Assembly: GCA_963733085.1 (NCBI GenBank) | Contig: CAVTBY010000010.1 | Span: 248,001 to 312,000 of the forward strand | Origin: Desertimonas sp963733085 | Lineage (GTDB): Bacteria > Actinomycetota > Acidimicrobiia > Acidimicrobiales > Ilumatobacteraceae | Direction of reading: 5' to 3' | DNA length: 64,000 bases | In this document: positions 54,382 through 62,601 of the stretch, piece after piece | Numbering within the stretch: position 1 is the first letter of the stretch | How the letters are laid out: every line of letters begins with the position of its first letter | The notes under the pieces: model-generated | The model's input: the letters and a program-made list of their open reading frames with translations, nothing else | The model's database searches: none | What the model was told of the DNA's origin: nothing | Program-made: the position numbers and the translations under genes

Positions 54382-56946
54382 ATGACGATGCCGCGCTTTT
54401 CCGTCGTCGTGCCGACCTACAACGTCGAGTGTTACCTCGACGAGTTTCTGGCGTCGCTCGGCGGCCAGGCTTACCCGGTCGGCGACATCGAGATCGTCTT
54501 CGTCGACGACGGCTCGACGGACTCGTCCGTCGACATGATCGCGGGCTGGGTGAACTCTGTGGCGCCGACAGCGACGCTGCTGCGCAAGGAGAATGGTGGA
54601 CTTTCGTCGGCCCGCAACCTCGGCCTGGAGCACGTGACGGGCCAGTGGGTGACCTTTCCCGATCCGGACGACATCCTGCCGTCCGGCTACTTCTCGGGAG
54701 TCGCCGGCTTTCTCGCCGACCACAACGACGAGATCGATCTCGTCGCGTGTCGCTTACTGATGCTCGATGACCGAACTGGTGAGCTCAGCGACCATCATCC
54801 GCTCCGGTTTCGTTTCGAGCGACGCAATCGCGTCGTCGACCTCGGCCGCAAGCCGCGGTACATCCACCTCAGCGCGGCATCGGCGTTTTACCGAGTCGAC
54901 CTGATCAAGGAGCGCCGACTGCGCTTTGACGAGCGGATACGCCCGACATTCGAGGACGGCCATTTCACAGGCCGATACCTCGCCAGTCGGGCAGACCCAC
55001 GAGTCGCGTTCCTGCGCGAACCCGCCTACCACTACCGGCGCCGCGCGGACGCGAGCTCGCTCGTCCAGGCCAGCTGGAACAGCCCCTTGAAGTTCACCGA
55101 GGTACCCCGGTATGGCCACCTCGACCTCCTGCGGCGAACGAATGCGGATCGTGGCACCGTGCCGCTCTGGCTTCAGAACCTCGTGCTGTACGACTTGCTC
55201 TACTACTTCAAGTTCGATGCTCGCCCGCACTCGACGCTTGCCAGTGCCGATCCAGCGGTTTCTGCGCAGTTCCACGAGACCCTTCCCGAGATCCTGCGCT
55301 ACATCGACGTCGAGGCGATCCGAACGCACGACGTCACGGCGACGCCTCCGGACATCGGCAACGCGCTCGTGATTGCAGCCCGGGGCGGGAGCGTGCGTCC
55401 CGACGTCGGGCACGTCGGGCCGATCGACGCTGACCAGCGGATCGTCCAGGTTCGCTACTACTACGGCGGTGACCTGCCGCATGAGGAGTTTCGGGTTGGC
55501 GGATTGGTGACGACACCCGTCTACAGCAAGTGTCGATCGTTGTGTTTCCTCGGAAAGCGGATGGCGAGCGAGCGAATCGTCTGGCTCCCGGACTCGGGGA
55601 GTGTGCAGGTCGTCCTCGACGGTCGTCCCTTGAGGCTGAGGCGACATCTCGGCCCACCCGCTCAGCTCGGTTGGCAACGGGCACTCCGTCGACGCGTCGG
55701 CCTTGTCCGTCGGCGGTTGCGGGAGTTCGCAGGCAGGGTCCGAGCAACCGTCGTCCAGATCCGCGCCGGCGCTGCGGTCCGGCGTCAGTACCAGGACGCA
55801 TGGGTCTTCACCGACGGTAACCGCCTCGCCCGGAACAACGCCGAGCACCTCTACCGCTTCGTGAAGGAGCACCGGCCCGACATCAATGCGTGGTTCGTCG
55901 TCGATCGCGACACAAAGGATTGGCAGCGCCTCGAAGCCGAGGGCTGCAAGCTGGTGCAGTTCGGAACGTCCGAGCATCGGTTGCTGATGCTCAACAGCGT
56001 CGAGATGATCTCCTCACGCGTCGACGATGTCGTCGACCTCCCGATCGACGGGACGATGTTCGGGACACCACGTAGGCGATTCACCTTCCTGCAGCACGAC
56101 GCCATCACCGATGACATCTCGCGGTGGGTGAACGACAAGCCGATCAGCCGCTTCATCACAGTGTCCGAGAAGGAGTTCGAGTCGATCGCCGGCGACCACA
56201 CTCCGTACGTCTTCACCGACAAGGAGGTCGCGCTCACCGGGCTTCCACGGCACGACCGGCTGCTGCGGCACGCATCGGGCGCGCGAACAGACAGTGAGCG
56301 ACTGCTGCTGCTCATGCCCAGAGGGAACTGCGACCTTTTCGTGGACGTGGGACCAGCTCGGTTGGCAGACAGACGTCTCCGGGACTCGACGCTCAACCGG
56401 TGGCTCGACCTCCTGGTTACGCCGCGGCTGGGTGACCTCGCCGATCGCGCTGGTCTGCGGTTAGTCGTCGTGGCCGACCGGAATGCGCCGGTGCTGGCCG
56501 ATGCATCGACGCTTCCGTCGACAACGGATGCCTTCAGCCTCGATGCAGTCGACATCCAGGACCTCCTGGTTCGAGGCGCAGCGCTTGTCACCGATCACTC
56601 GCCGCACGCCTTCGACTTCGCCTTGCTGAATCGGCCGATCATCTACTTCCACGCCGACGCGTACAACTCACGTTGTCGCGGAGGCCACCTGCACGGCACG
56701 TGGAGCTACGAGCGCGACGGGTTCGGACCGGTCGTCCAACGCCAGTCGGAGGTTCTCGCCGAGCTTGAACGCCTCATCGAGGATCAGATGATCCCGCGGG
56801 ATCCCTATGCGACGCGGATGGCCCAAGCCTTCGCATTTCGAGACGGCAAGTCGTGTGAGCGAGTCTTCGAGTCGATCCTGTCTGCGCGACGACCAGCGCC
56901 GACCTCGCCACGGCCCGTGGCCAGCGGTCAGACTCACATTCGATGA
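54382..56946 (+). CDS. GT2 plus CDP-glycerol glycerophosphotransferase-like bifunctional enzyme
   Basis: 854 residues. The GT-A domain (about 5-235) has FSVVVPTYNVECYLDEFLAS, IVFVDDGSTDSSVD and VTFPDPDDILPSGYF. From about 470 a TagF/TarF-like transferase domain follows: WVFTDGNRLARNNAEHLYRF, FTFLQHDAITDDIS (His corresponding to the family's catalytic His) and VTDHSPHAFDFALLNRPIIY, the usual S/T-D-x-S-x-x-x-D-F closing motif. Such enzymes polymerise glycerol- or ribitol-phosphate onto a glycan. The combination suggests stepwise transfer of a sugar and a polyol phosphate. ATG 54388 is an alternative start. It overlaps the next gene by ATGA. Confidence 0.87.
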   Translation: MTMPRFSVVVPTYNVECYLDEFLASLGGQAYPVGDIEIVFVDDGSTDSSVDMIAGWVNSVAPTATLLRKENGGLSSARNLGLEHVTGQWVTFPDPDDILPSGYFSGVAGFLADHNDEIDLVACRLLMLDDRTGELSDHHPLRFRFERRNRVVDLGRKPRYIHLSAASAFYRVDLIKERRLRFDERIRPTFEDGHFTGRYLASRADPRVAFLREPAYHYRRRADASSLVQASWNSPLKFTEVPRYGHLDLLRRTNADRGTVPLWLQNLVLYDLLYYFKFDARPHSTLASADPAVSAQFHETLPEILRYIDVEAIRTHDVTATPPDIGNALVIAARGGSVRPDVGHVGPIDADQRIVQVRYYYGGDLPHEEFRVGGLVTTPVYSKCRSLCFLGKRMASERIVWLPDSGSVQVVLDGRPLRLRRHLGPPAQLGWQRALRRRVGLVRRRLREFAGRVRATVVQIRAGAAVRRQYQDAWVFTDGNRLARNNAEHLYRFVKEHRPDINAWFVVDRDTKDWQRLEAEGCKLVQFGTSEHRLLMLNSVEMISSRVDDVVDLPIDGTMFGTPRRRFTFLQHDAITDDISRWVNDKPISRFITVSEKEFESIAGDHTPYVFTDKEVALTGLPRHDRLLRHASGARTDSERLLLLMPRGNCDLFVDVGPARLADRRLRDSTLNRWLDLLVTPRLGDLADRAGLRLVVVADRNAPVLADASTLPSTTDAFSLDAVDIQDLLVRGAALVTDHSPHAFDFALLNRPIIYFHADAYNSRCRGGHLHGTWSYERDGFGPVVQRQSEVLAELERLIEDQMIPRDPYATRMAQAFAFRDGKSCERVFESILSARRPAPTSPRPVASGQTHIR

Positions 56947-57764
56947 GCACCGAGCAGCAACGTCCCGAGGAACTCGTCAACACGTTGGTGGCGACCTGGA
57001 AGGAAATCTCCGACCTCGGCGCCACGCTCGATGAGTCGCAATGGAAGACGCCGAGCGAGCTGCCGGCGTGGAACGTGCAGGACCTGCTTTCCCACATGAT
57101 CGGCATCGAGCGGCTGCTCGAGGGTCTACCCGCCGCCGAGCCGCTGCCGGGCGAAACTCCTGCGCACGTGCACAACCCGATCGGCGAACTCAACGAACGC
57201 GAGGTCGCCGCTCGCCGCAGCAAGCCAGGTGCCGAGGTGCTCGCCGAATGGGACGAGCTACGCGCCCGACGCCATCAAACGTTGGCGGCAGCGGACGCGG
57301 AGTACTTCGCTCAGCCGATGCAGACCCCCACCGGACCGGGAACGATGACCGACTTCCTCGCCATGCGCATTCTCGACTGCTGGGTGCACGAGCAGGATAT
57401 GCGCCGGGCGCTGGACCTGCCCGCCACCTACGGCGCCGCCGCCGGACACACCATCGACCGCCTGACCGGCGCACTGCCAATGGTGGTCGGCAAGCGAGCC
57501 GCGTGTCCGGAAGGTTCGGCGGTGGCCGTCGAGCTGCGCGGTCCGGTGGTGCGCCGGCTCGTGTGCAGGGTCACCGATGGCCGTGCTGCGTTTGTCGAGG
57601 CGCCGTCGGCGCCGGTCGAGGCGACGATCTCGATGGACACGGACAGCTACCTGCTGCTCGCCACGGGTCGGCGGAGACCGGCGGAAGTCGCCGACCGCGT
57701 CGAAGTGTCCGGCGACGCCGAACTCGCCGGCCGGGTTCTCGCCGGTCTCAACGTGATGATCTGA
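56943..57764 (+). CDS. Mycothiol-dependent maleylpyruvate isomerase family protein
   Basis: 273 residues with the DinB-like four-helix fold: WNVQDLLSHMIGIE with metal-ligand His51, and MRILDCWVHEQDMRRAL with His149 and an acidic residue at 145. After the metal domain a C-terminal domain (about 185-273) includes EVSGDAELAGRVLAGLNVMI, the SCP-like end common in this family. Mycothiol-dependent isomerases and transferases are restricted to actinobacteria, which supports the taxonomic reading. Its start overlaps the stop of the GT gene by ATGA, yet the function appears unrelated to glycans. The exact substrate is unknown. Confidence 0.8.
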   Translation: MSTEQQRPEELVNTLVATWKEISDLGATLDESQWKTPSELPAWNVQDLLSHMIGIERLLEGLPAAEPLPGETPAHVHNPIGELNEREVAARRSKPGAEVLAEWDELRARRHQTLAAADAEYFAQPMQTPTGPGTMTDFLAMRILDCWVHEQDMRRALDLPATYGAAAGHTIDRLTGALPMVVGKRAACPEGSAVAVELRGPVVRRLVCRVTDGRAAFVEAPSAPVEATISMDTDSYLLLATGRRRPAEVADRVEVSGDAELAGRVLAGLNVMI

Positions 57765-57769
57765 GCGGA

Positions 57770-58243
57770 TCAGTTTCGGTTCAGCCCAGCGTCGCCCTCG
57801 TCGGCCAGCGGGCCGACGGCGCCGATCGCCTCGAAGTAGGCGAGGTGGGCGTCGACGACGTTGACGACGTCGACGTCATCGAGGATGACGATCCCGGAGC
57901 GCTCGGCCTCGGCGAGCAGGTAGCCGGCGAGGGTGTCCTCGGTGAGCACGACCGGTGTGGAGATGTCCTGCCGGCGGTCGACCACGTTGGTCGGCTGCAG
58001 CCCCTTCGAGTGCAGCCAGCGCATGTGGGCCGTGAGCAGCTGCTCCAGCTCGGAGGGCGTCAGCCTGGCCTGGGTCTCGGCGGGCAGGTACTCAGCGACG
58101 AACTCGACCGCCTCGTCGACGATGTAGACGGACCGCGGCGCCACCGCGTCGAGACGGTGCGCTTCGCGTCCGACGACCACGGCAGCGATCACGAAAACAA
58201 CGATTCCGGCGAGAACCACGAACACCCACGAGATCGGCTCCAT
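57770..58243 (-). CDS. Single-pass membrane protein of unknown function
   Basis: 157 residues from ATG 58243; TACGCT (58253-58258, minus strand) 9 bases upstream fits a nearly leaderless mRNA. One N-terminal helix (WVFVVLAGIVVFVIAAVVV) is followed by a cytosolic domain with VYIVDEAVEFVAEYLPAETQ and TPSELEQLLTAHMRWLHSKG, conserved among actinobacteria without an assigned function. It lies 55 bases downstream of the acyl-CoA dehydrogenase gene on the same strand. Confidence 0.6.
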   Translation of the reverse strand: MEPISWVFVVLAGIVVFVIAAVVVGREAHRLDAVAPRSVYIVDEAVEFVAEYLPAETQARLTPSELEQLLTAHMRWLHSKGLQPTNVVDRRQDISTPVVLTEDTLAGYLLAEAERSGIVILDDVDVVNVVDAHLAYFEAIGAVGPLADEGDAGLNRN

Positions 58244-58298
58244 CCCACGACGAGCGTACGAGCGCGACCCCGCCGATCCCGTCGAGCGTGCCGCCCCG

Positions 58299-59414
58299 TC
58301 AGATGCCGATGCGTTGGGCGAGCAGCTCGCGATGGTAGGTGGGGTCGCCGAAGAGCAACTCGGAGCTCTTCGCCCGCTTGAAGTACAGGTGCGCTGGGTG
58401 TTCCCAGGTGAAGCCGATGCCGCCGTGGATCTGGATGTTCTCGGCGGCGGCATGGAAGTAGGCCTCGGAGCAGTACGCCTTCGCCAGTGAGGCGACCGAT
58501 GGGAGCTCGTCGTCCATCTCAGCCGCGCACCACATCCCGTAGTAGGCAGCCGATTTCGCCGACTCGACCTCGAGGAGCATGTCGGCGCACTTGTGCTTGA
58601 TCGCCTGAAACGACCCGATCGGGCGGCCGAACTGCACACGCACTTTGGCGTATTCGACAGCCATCTCGAGCACCCTCTGGGCGCCACCGACCTGCTCGGC
58701 TGCGAGGCCGACGGCGACGAGGTCGAGCACCCTTGCCATGAAATCCCAACCGATGCCCTCGCTCTCCATCAGCCGCGGCAGGCGTGTTCTCGAAGTCCAC
58801 CTTGGCCTGCTTGCGGGTCTGGTCCATCGTCGACAACGGGCTGCGAGTGAGGCCGTCGGCGTTGCCGTCGACGGCGAACAGGCTGATCCCCTTTGGCGTG
58901 CGGGCAACAACGAGGATCAGATCGGCGACATGACCGTCGAGCACGTACATCTTCGTGCCGGTCAGCGCGTACCCGTCACCCGATGCCGACGCTTCCATCT
59001 CGATCCCCGACTCGTCCCACCTACCCGACGGCTCGGTGAACGCCACGGTGGCGATCGTCTCGCCGCTGGCGATGCCGGGAAGATAGTCCTTCTTGGCGGC
59101 TTCGTCCCCGCACTGGAGCAGCACGTTGGCGGCGAGCACGACGGTGGAGAAGAACGGCGCGGAGAGCAAGGCGCGACCCATCTCCTCGAGGACGATGCCG
59201 AGCTCGACGTAGCTGAACCCTGAGCCGCCGTACTCCTCGGGGATGTGCAGGCCCTGCAATCCCATCTGCTCGGCCATCTGCGACCACACCGCCTCGTCGA
59301 AGCCGCGCTCGGTCTCCATCTGCTCACGCACGGCGCTCTCCGGGCTCTTGGCTTCGAGGAACGACCGCACGATCTTGCGCAGCTCGTCCTGTTCTTCGGT
59401 GAAGGCGAAGTTCA
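58299..59414 (-). pseudogene. Acyl-CoA dehydrogenase (one frameshift)
   Basis: ATG 59414 starts MNFAFTEEQDELRKIVRSFL, the helical N-terminal domain; VAFTEPSGRWDESGI and LTGTKMYVLDGHVADLILV form the middle beta domain. Near 58785 the frame shifts by one base and continues LMESEGIGWDFMARVLDLVA, FGRPIGSFQAIKHKCADML and IHGGIGFTWEHPAHLYFKRA, the C-terminal FAD-binding helical bundle. The repaired length of about 371 residues is normal. The residue aligned with the usual catalytic Glu is not obvious, as in several cholesterol side-chain-type (FadE) subunits that work as heterodimers; that comparison is an inference. Divergent from a vapBC operon. Confidence 0.78.
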
Positions 59415-59457
59415 TGGTGACGATCGTTGTGCCGGCGCATCCCACCGGTCAACCCTT

Positions 59458-59481
59458 CATGTGTACACTCGCGTACACATG
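59458..59481. promoter_or_regulatory. vapB promoter with palindromic operator
   Basis: Perfect 9-bp arms CATGTGTAC (59458-59466) and GTACACATG (59473-59481) flank a 6-base spacer. The right arm ends with the vapB start codon and the left arm overlaps the -10 box TACACT (59464-59469). Confidence 0.68.
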
Positions 59482-59760
59482 CTCACCCAGCGAATCGGTG
59501 CCCGCGTGCTGCGCCAGGATCTGGCGACGCAGTTGAGGCGCGCTGCGGCGGGTCAACGGCTCGTGGTCACCGTCGGCGGCCGCCCGATGGCGGTGCTCGG
59601 GCCGGTCGAGGACAGCACAACCGAGGTGACGATGGACGCCCTCGTCGCCGCCGGTGCCGTTCTGCCCCCACGTCGCCACGAGACCGTGCCGCTTGCCTCG
59701 CCGATAGCGGTGTGGAGCGGAATCCGCCTCGATCGAGCGTTCGCGGACGTTCGGGGATGA
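59479..59760 (+). CDS. vapB: Type II antitoxin, Phd/YefM (VapB-like)
   Basis: 93 residues from ATG 59479. IGARVLRQDLATQLRRAAAG followed by LVVTVGGRPMAVLGPV is the Phd/YefM DNA-binding fold, like the antitoxin at 18604. The longer frame upstream is rejected because the promoter palindrome overlaps this ATG. Its C-terminus (IRLDRAFADVRG) should wrap the toxin. The stop overlaps the vapC start (ATGA). Confidence 0.83.
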   Translation: MLTQRIGARVLRQDLATQLRRAAAGQRLVVTVGGRPMAVLGPVEDSTTEVTMDALVAAGAVLPPRRHETVPLASPIAVWSGIRLDRAFADVRG

Positions 59761-60164
59761 GCGTGTTCTTCGACGGCACCGCGGTCGTGGCGCTACACAT
59801 CGACACGCCTGCACGCGCCGTCGCCGAGCAGGCATTGGCCGGTGCCGACTCCAGGGTTTGTGTCAGCGCCCTGTCGCTCACTGAGTCGCTCGCCGTCGTC
59901 GACCGCCTCACCGATGAACGGGTCCTGCGACTCGACCTCGAGGGCGCACTCCGCCTGCAGTGGGACCACTACGCCGTCGTTCCCGTCGACCAGCGCTGCC
60001 TCGACCGCGCGGCAACGCTGCTTCGCGAGCAACCAATCCGTCTCGCCGACGCCATCCAACTCGGTGCCGCCGAGCGCTTGCCGCGACCGATCTGCTACGT
60101 CACCTTTGACCCGGTGCAGATCCCCGTCGCTCTCGGCCTCGACTTCGATGTGGTGTCGACGTAG
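59757..60164 (+). CDS. vapC: VapC-type PIN domain toxin
   Basis: 135 residues. PIN acidic residues: Asp6 (MSVFFDGTAVV), Glu in SLTESLAVVD, Asp in RLADAIQLGAAE and Asp in VTFDPVQI. These coordinate magnesium for RNA cleavage. Translation is coupled to the antitoxin. It is convergent to a second PIN gene 77 bases away, with palindromic repeat C between the two. Confidence 0.83.
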   Translation: MSVFFDGTAVVALHIDTPARAVAEQALAGADSRVCVSALSLTESLAVVDRLTDERVLRLDLEGALRLQWDHYAVVPVDQRCLDRAATLLREQPIRLADAIQLGAAERLPRPICYVTFDPVQIPVALGLDFDVVST

Positions 60165-60177
60165 CGGTCACCAGACG

Positions 60178-60225
60178 ACCGATGGGTGTTTTCATGACGC
60201 AACGGTCATGAAAACACCCATCGGT
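60178..60225. repeat. 48-bp palindromic repeat C, copy 2
   Basis: A perfect 21-bp-arm palindrome (60178-60198 and 60205-60225) with loop GCAACG. It is the inverted near-copy of 20357-20404. Between convergent toxin genes it could also terminate transcription from both sides. Confidence 0.8.
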
Positions 60226-60241
60226 TGGGGACGCTCGCCGG

Positions 60242-60640
60242 TCAGATGAGTTGTGCGGGCAACTCAGCGAGTCCGTTTCCGACAAGGTCACGAACGTCGC
60301 AGCTGGCCAGTGTCGCTCCGAGCAGCCGGGCGGCCGCCGCGTACGCGCCGTCATACGCGCTGATCCCGAACTCGGTGGCCAGCGCCGATGCGCTACCGGC
60401 CAGCGCTTCATCGATCCGAATCAGCCCACCATCGTCGGCGATCAACGAGACGCGGCGTCGGAGTCGAACGCCGGCGGTCCGGTCCTGCCAGACGACATTG
60501 GCGACGTTGGTGACCTCATAGAACGCCAGGTCGAGGGTGGCCAGCGGCTCGGGAGAACGGAGCAGCGCGGCCGCGTCGGCGTGATGGCCGTCGTCGCGGT
60601 CCTCGGCAGCGAGCAGCACGCTGGCGTCGACAAAGATCAC
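60242..60640 (-). CDS. vapC: VapC-type PIN domain toxin
   Basis: 132 residues. Acidic set: Asp5 (MIFVDASVLLAAED), Glu in AFYEVTNVANV, Asp in SAYDGAYAAAARLL and Asp in ASCDVRDL. It overlaps its antitoxin gene by 4 bases. Sequence outside these motifs differs clearly from the other two PIN toxins here, so it is not a recent duplicate. Confidence 0.84.
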   Translation of the reverse strand: MIFVDASVLLAAEDRDDGHHADAAALLRSPEPLATLDLAFYEVTNVANVVWQDRTAGVRLRRRVSLIADDGGLIRIDEALAGSASALATEFGISAYDGAYAAAARLLGATLASCDVRDLVGNGLAELPAQLI

Positions 60641-60849
60641 GACAGCCGTGAGGCCTTGACCGCCGCGACCACGTCACCACCGTGTGTCGACGCGTGTCGG
60701 TCCAGCTTGGACATCTCGGCGGCTCGGCGGCGCGTCCGCATGTCGAGTGCGTCGGTGGCGAGTGATCGCAGGACACCGCTGCGACTGGTGCCGCGACGCT
60801 TCGCCTCAGCGTCGACCCGGGCGAGCAGCTCGTCGGGAAGGGAGATCAT
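60637..60849 (-). CDS. vapB: Ribbon-helix-helix antitoxin (CopG-like VapB)
   Basis: 70 residues from ATG 60849. MISLPDELLARVDAEAKRRG, then TSRSGVLRSLATDAL is a classic RHH DNA-binding unit, unlike the Phd/YefM antitoxins of the two other modules. The tail (SKLDRHASTHGGDVVAAVK) should bind the toxin. A -10-like TATACT overlaps a palindrome at 60870-60886, consistent with autorepression. The frame extends upstream but without protein-like sequence. Confidence 0.83.
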   Translation of the reverse strand: MISLPDELLARVDAEAKRRGTSRSGVLRSLATDALDMRTRRRAAEMSKLDRHASTHGGDVVAAVKASRLS

Positions 60850-60869
60850 CACCTTGGCGATATCCAGGA

Positions 60870-60886
60870 GTATACCCGGGTAATAC
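60870..60886. promoter_or_regulatory. Palindromic operator at the RHH vapB promoter
   Basis: GTATACCCGGGTAATAC: ACCCGGGT core with GTAT/AATAC ends. It overlaps TATACT on the minus strand (60869-60874), 19 bases before the ATG. Confidence 0.55.
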
Positions 60887-60964
60887 CGGACTCTGGGGAA
60901 ACGAGCAGCCAGCAGCTCGCCGCGGCAGGTTCCCCGACGAGCGCCGTGGCTAGCCTCTCGCCCG

Positions 60965-61966
60965 ATGCCGGCCGCGCCCGTCAAGCTGATCATCCAGATC
61001 CCGTGCTTCAACGAGGAGGAAACGCTGCCCGGCACGATCGCAGACTTGCCGAGTTCGTTGCCCGGCATCGACGTGATCGAGCTACTCGTCATCGATGACG
61101 GCAGCAGCGATCGCACCGCGGAGGTGGCGCGGGCGTGCGGTGTCCACCATGTCGTGAGCCACAACGTCAACAGAGGTCTGGCCCGGGCGTTCATGACGGG
61201 GATCGAAGCGAGCCTGCGCGCCGGTGCCGACGTGATCGTCAACACCGACGCCGACAACCAGTACGTCGGTGCCGACATCGGCAAGCTGGTTGCTCCAGTT
61301 CTCGACGGACAGGCCGACGTTGTCGTGGGCACCCGCCCCCTCAGCTCGATCTCGACGTTCTCGCCGGTGAAGAAGTCCCTGCAGCATCTCGGAACTCACG
61401 CTGTACGGGTGCTGTCGGGAACCGAGGTGCGCGACGCGACGAGCGGCTTCCGGGCATTCTCGCGAGAGGCGGCGCTACGCCTGCAGGTGCACGGCCAGTA
61501 CACGTACACGCTGGAGACGATCATCCAGGTCGGCGCCGAGGGGCTCAAGCTCGAAGCCGTGCCGGTCCGGGTCAACCCGCAGTCGCGGCCGTCACGTCTC
61601 GTCAAGAGCTCGTTCGACTACGTGCGCAAGTCGATCCCGACAATCGTCCGCAGCTACGCCAGGTACCGGCCACTGCGCTTCTTCACCTGGCTGGCGGCGA
61701 TCCCGGGCGTCGTCGGCATCGCGCTCGTCGTGCGCTGGTTCGTACTGCGATTTGACGGTGACGACGCCAGCAGGGTGCCGAGCCTCGTCGGTGCCGCAGT
61801 GTGCCTGCTGATGGCCGCCCAGCTGTTGGTGCTCGGCTTCCTCGCCGACATCCAGTCGGCGCACCGGCGCACCACATCGGAAGTGTTGGTGATGCTACGC
61901 CGTCGTGAGTTCGCGCCCGCTGCGACGCCGACCCAAGTCCCAACTGATCTGCCCCAATGTTTGTGA
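60965..61966 (+). CDS. GT2 glycosyltransferase, polyprenol-phosphate mannose/glucose synthase-like
   Basis: 333 residues from ATG 60965, 8 bases after TAGCCT (60951-60956). LIIQIPCFNEEETLPGTIAD, LLVIDDGSSDRTAEVA, NRGLARAFMTGIEASLRAGA and IVNTDADNQYVGADI (DAD metal site) are the DPM1/GtrB family marks; DATSGFRAFSREAALRL and QVGAEGLKLEAVPVRVN follow. Two C-terminal membrane helices (FFTWLAAIPGVVGIALVVRW and LVGAAVCLLMAAQLLVLGF) anchor it. It would load a hexose onto undecaprenyl or decaprenyl phosphate for GT-C enzymes, candidates for which lie at 24741 and 33095. Monocistronic by its flanks. Confidence 0.85.
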   Translation: MPAAPVKLIIQIPCFNEEETLPGTIADLPSSLPGIDVIELLVIDDGSSDRTAEVARACGVHHVVSHNVNRGLARAFMTGIEASLRAGADVIVNTDADNQYVGADIGKLVAPVLDGQADVVVGTRPLSSISTFSPVKKSLQHLGTHAVRVLSGTEVRDATSGFRAFSREAALRLQVHGQYTYTLETIIQVGAEGLKLEAVPVRVNPQSRPSRLVKSSFDYVRKSIPTIVRSYARYRPLRFFTWLAAIPGVVGIALVVRWFVLRFDGDDASRVPSLVGAAVCLLMAAQLLVLGFLADIQSAHRRTTSEVLVMLRRREFAPAATPTQVPTDLPQCL

Positions 61967-62030
61967 GCCGACGCCCGATCTAGGTTGGCCGTCGCGGTAG
62001 CTCTGGAGCGCCGTCGATTATGGTCTGGTG

Positions 62031-62564
62031 ATGGTGTCCGCCACGCCCACGCACCTCCGTCGGGCCGCCGCCCTCGGCGCGACCGTGCTGCTGTCGTCGG
62101 GCGGTCTCGCCGCAACCGCTGCGGCAACCCCAGTCGAGCGATCGTCGGAGCTTCCGACCGTCGAGGCAGCGCCGTTCCCCGACGTCACCCACCAGCAGTT
62201 GATGGCGTCCTACGTCAACAGCTACCGCGCGGCCCGCGGCATCCCGGCTCTGCGGACACACTCCGCGCTGCAAACCGCTGCCCAGCGTCATGCCGATGAC
62301 ATGGCGCGCAGAAACCGAATGACGCACACCGGCTCGAACGGCTCCAACGCCGGCCAACGCATCACGGCCGCCGGGTTCCGTTGGACGGCATGGGCCGAGA
62401 ACATCGCTGTCGGCTATCCCACTGCGAAGCAAACGGCCATCGCCTGGTTCAATTCGTCAGGCCATCGAACCAACATGCTCAACCGCGCGTTCACCTACCT
62501 CGGTGTCGGCGTCACCTACCGTCACGGCCGGCATTGGTGGTGCCTCGTTCTGGCTCGCGGCTGA
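62031..62564 (+). CDS. Exported CAP (SCP/PR-1) domain protein
   Basis: 177 residues from ATG 62031, 6 bases after TATGGT (62019-62024). Signal peptide RRAAALGATVLLSSGGLAAT to about residue 34. CAP domain from about 55: MASYVNSYRAARGIPALRT, QTAAQRHADDMARRNRMTH, WAENIAVGYPTAKQTAIAWF, SSGHRTNMLNRAFTYLGVGV. The His-Glu-Glu/His cavity residues (RHADDM, AENIA, SGHRTNM) are present, a site that binds zinc or lipids in other CAP proteins. Role unknown. The next gene starts 37 bases later with its own -10 box. Confidence 0.85.
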   Translation: MVSATPTHLRRAAALGATVLLSSGGLAATAAATPVERSSELPTVEAAPFPDVTHQQLMASYVNSYRAARGIPALRTHSALQTAAQRHADDMARRNRMTHTGSNGSNAGQRITAAGFRWTAWAENIAVGYPTAKQTAIAWFNSSGHRTNMLNRAFTYLGVGVTYRHGRHWWCLVLARG

Positions 62565-62601
62565 GCGTCAATACGTCGGCCAGGCGGATACGGTCAGTGT
62601 C

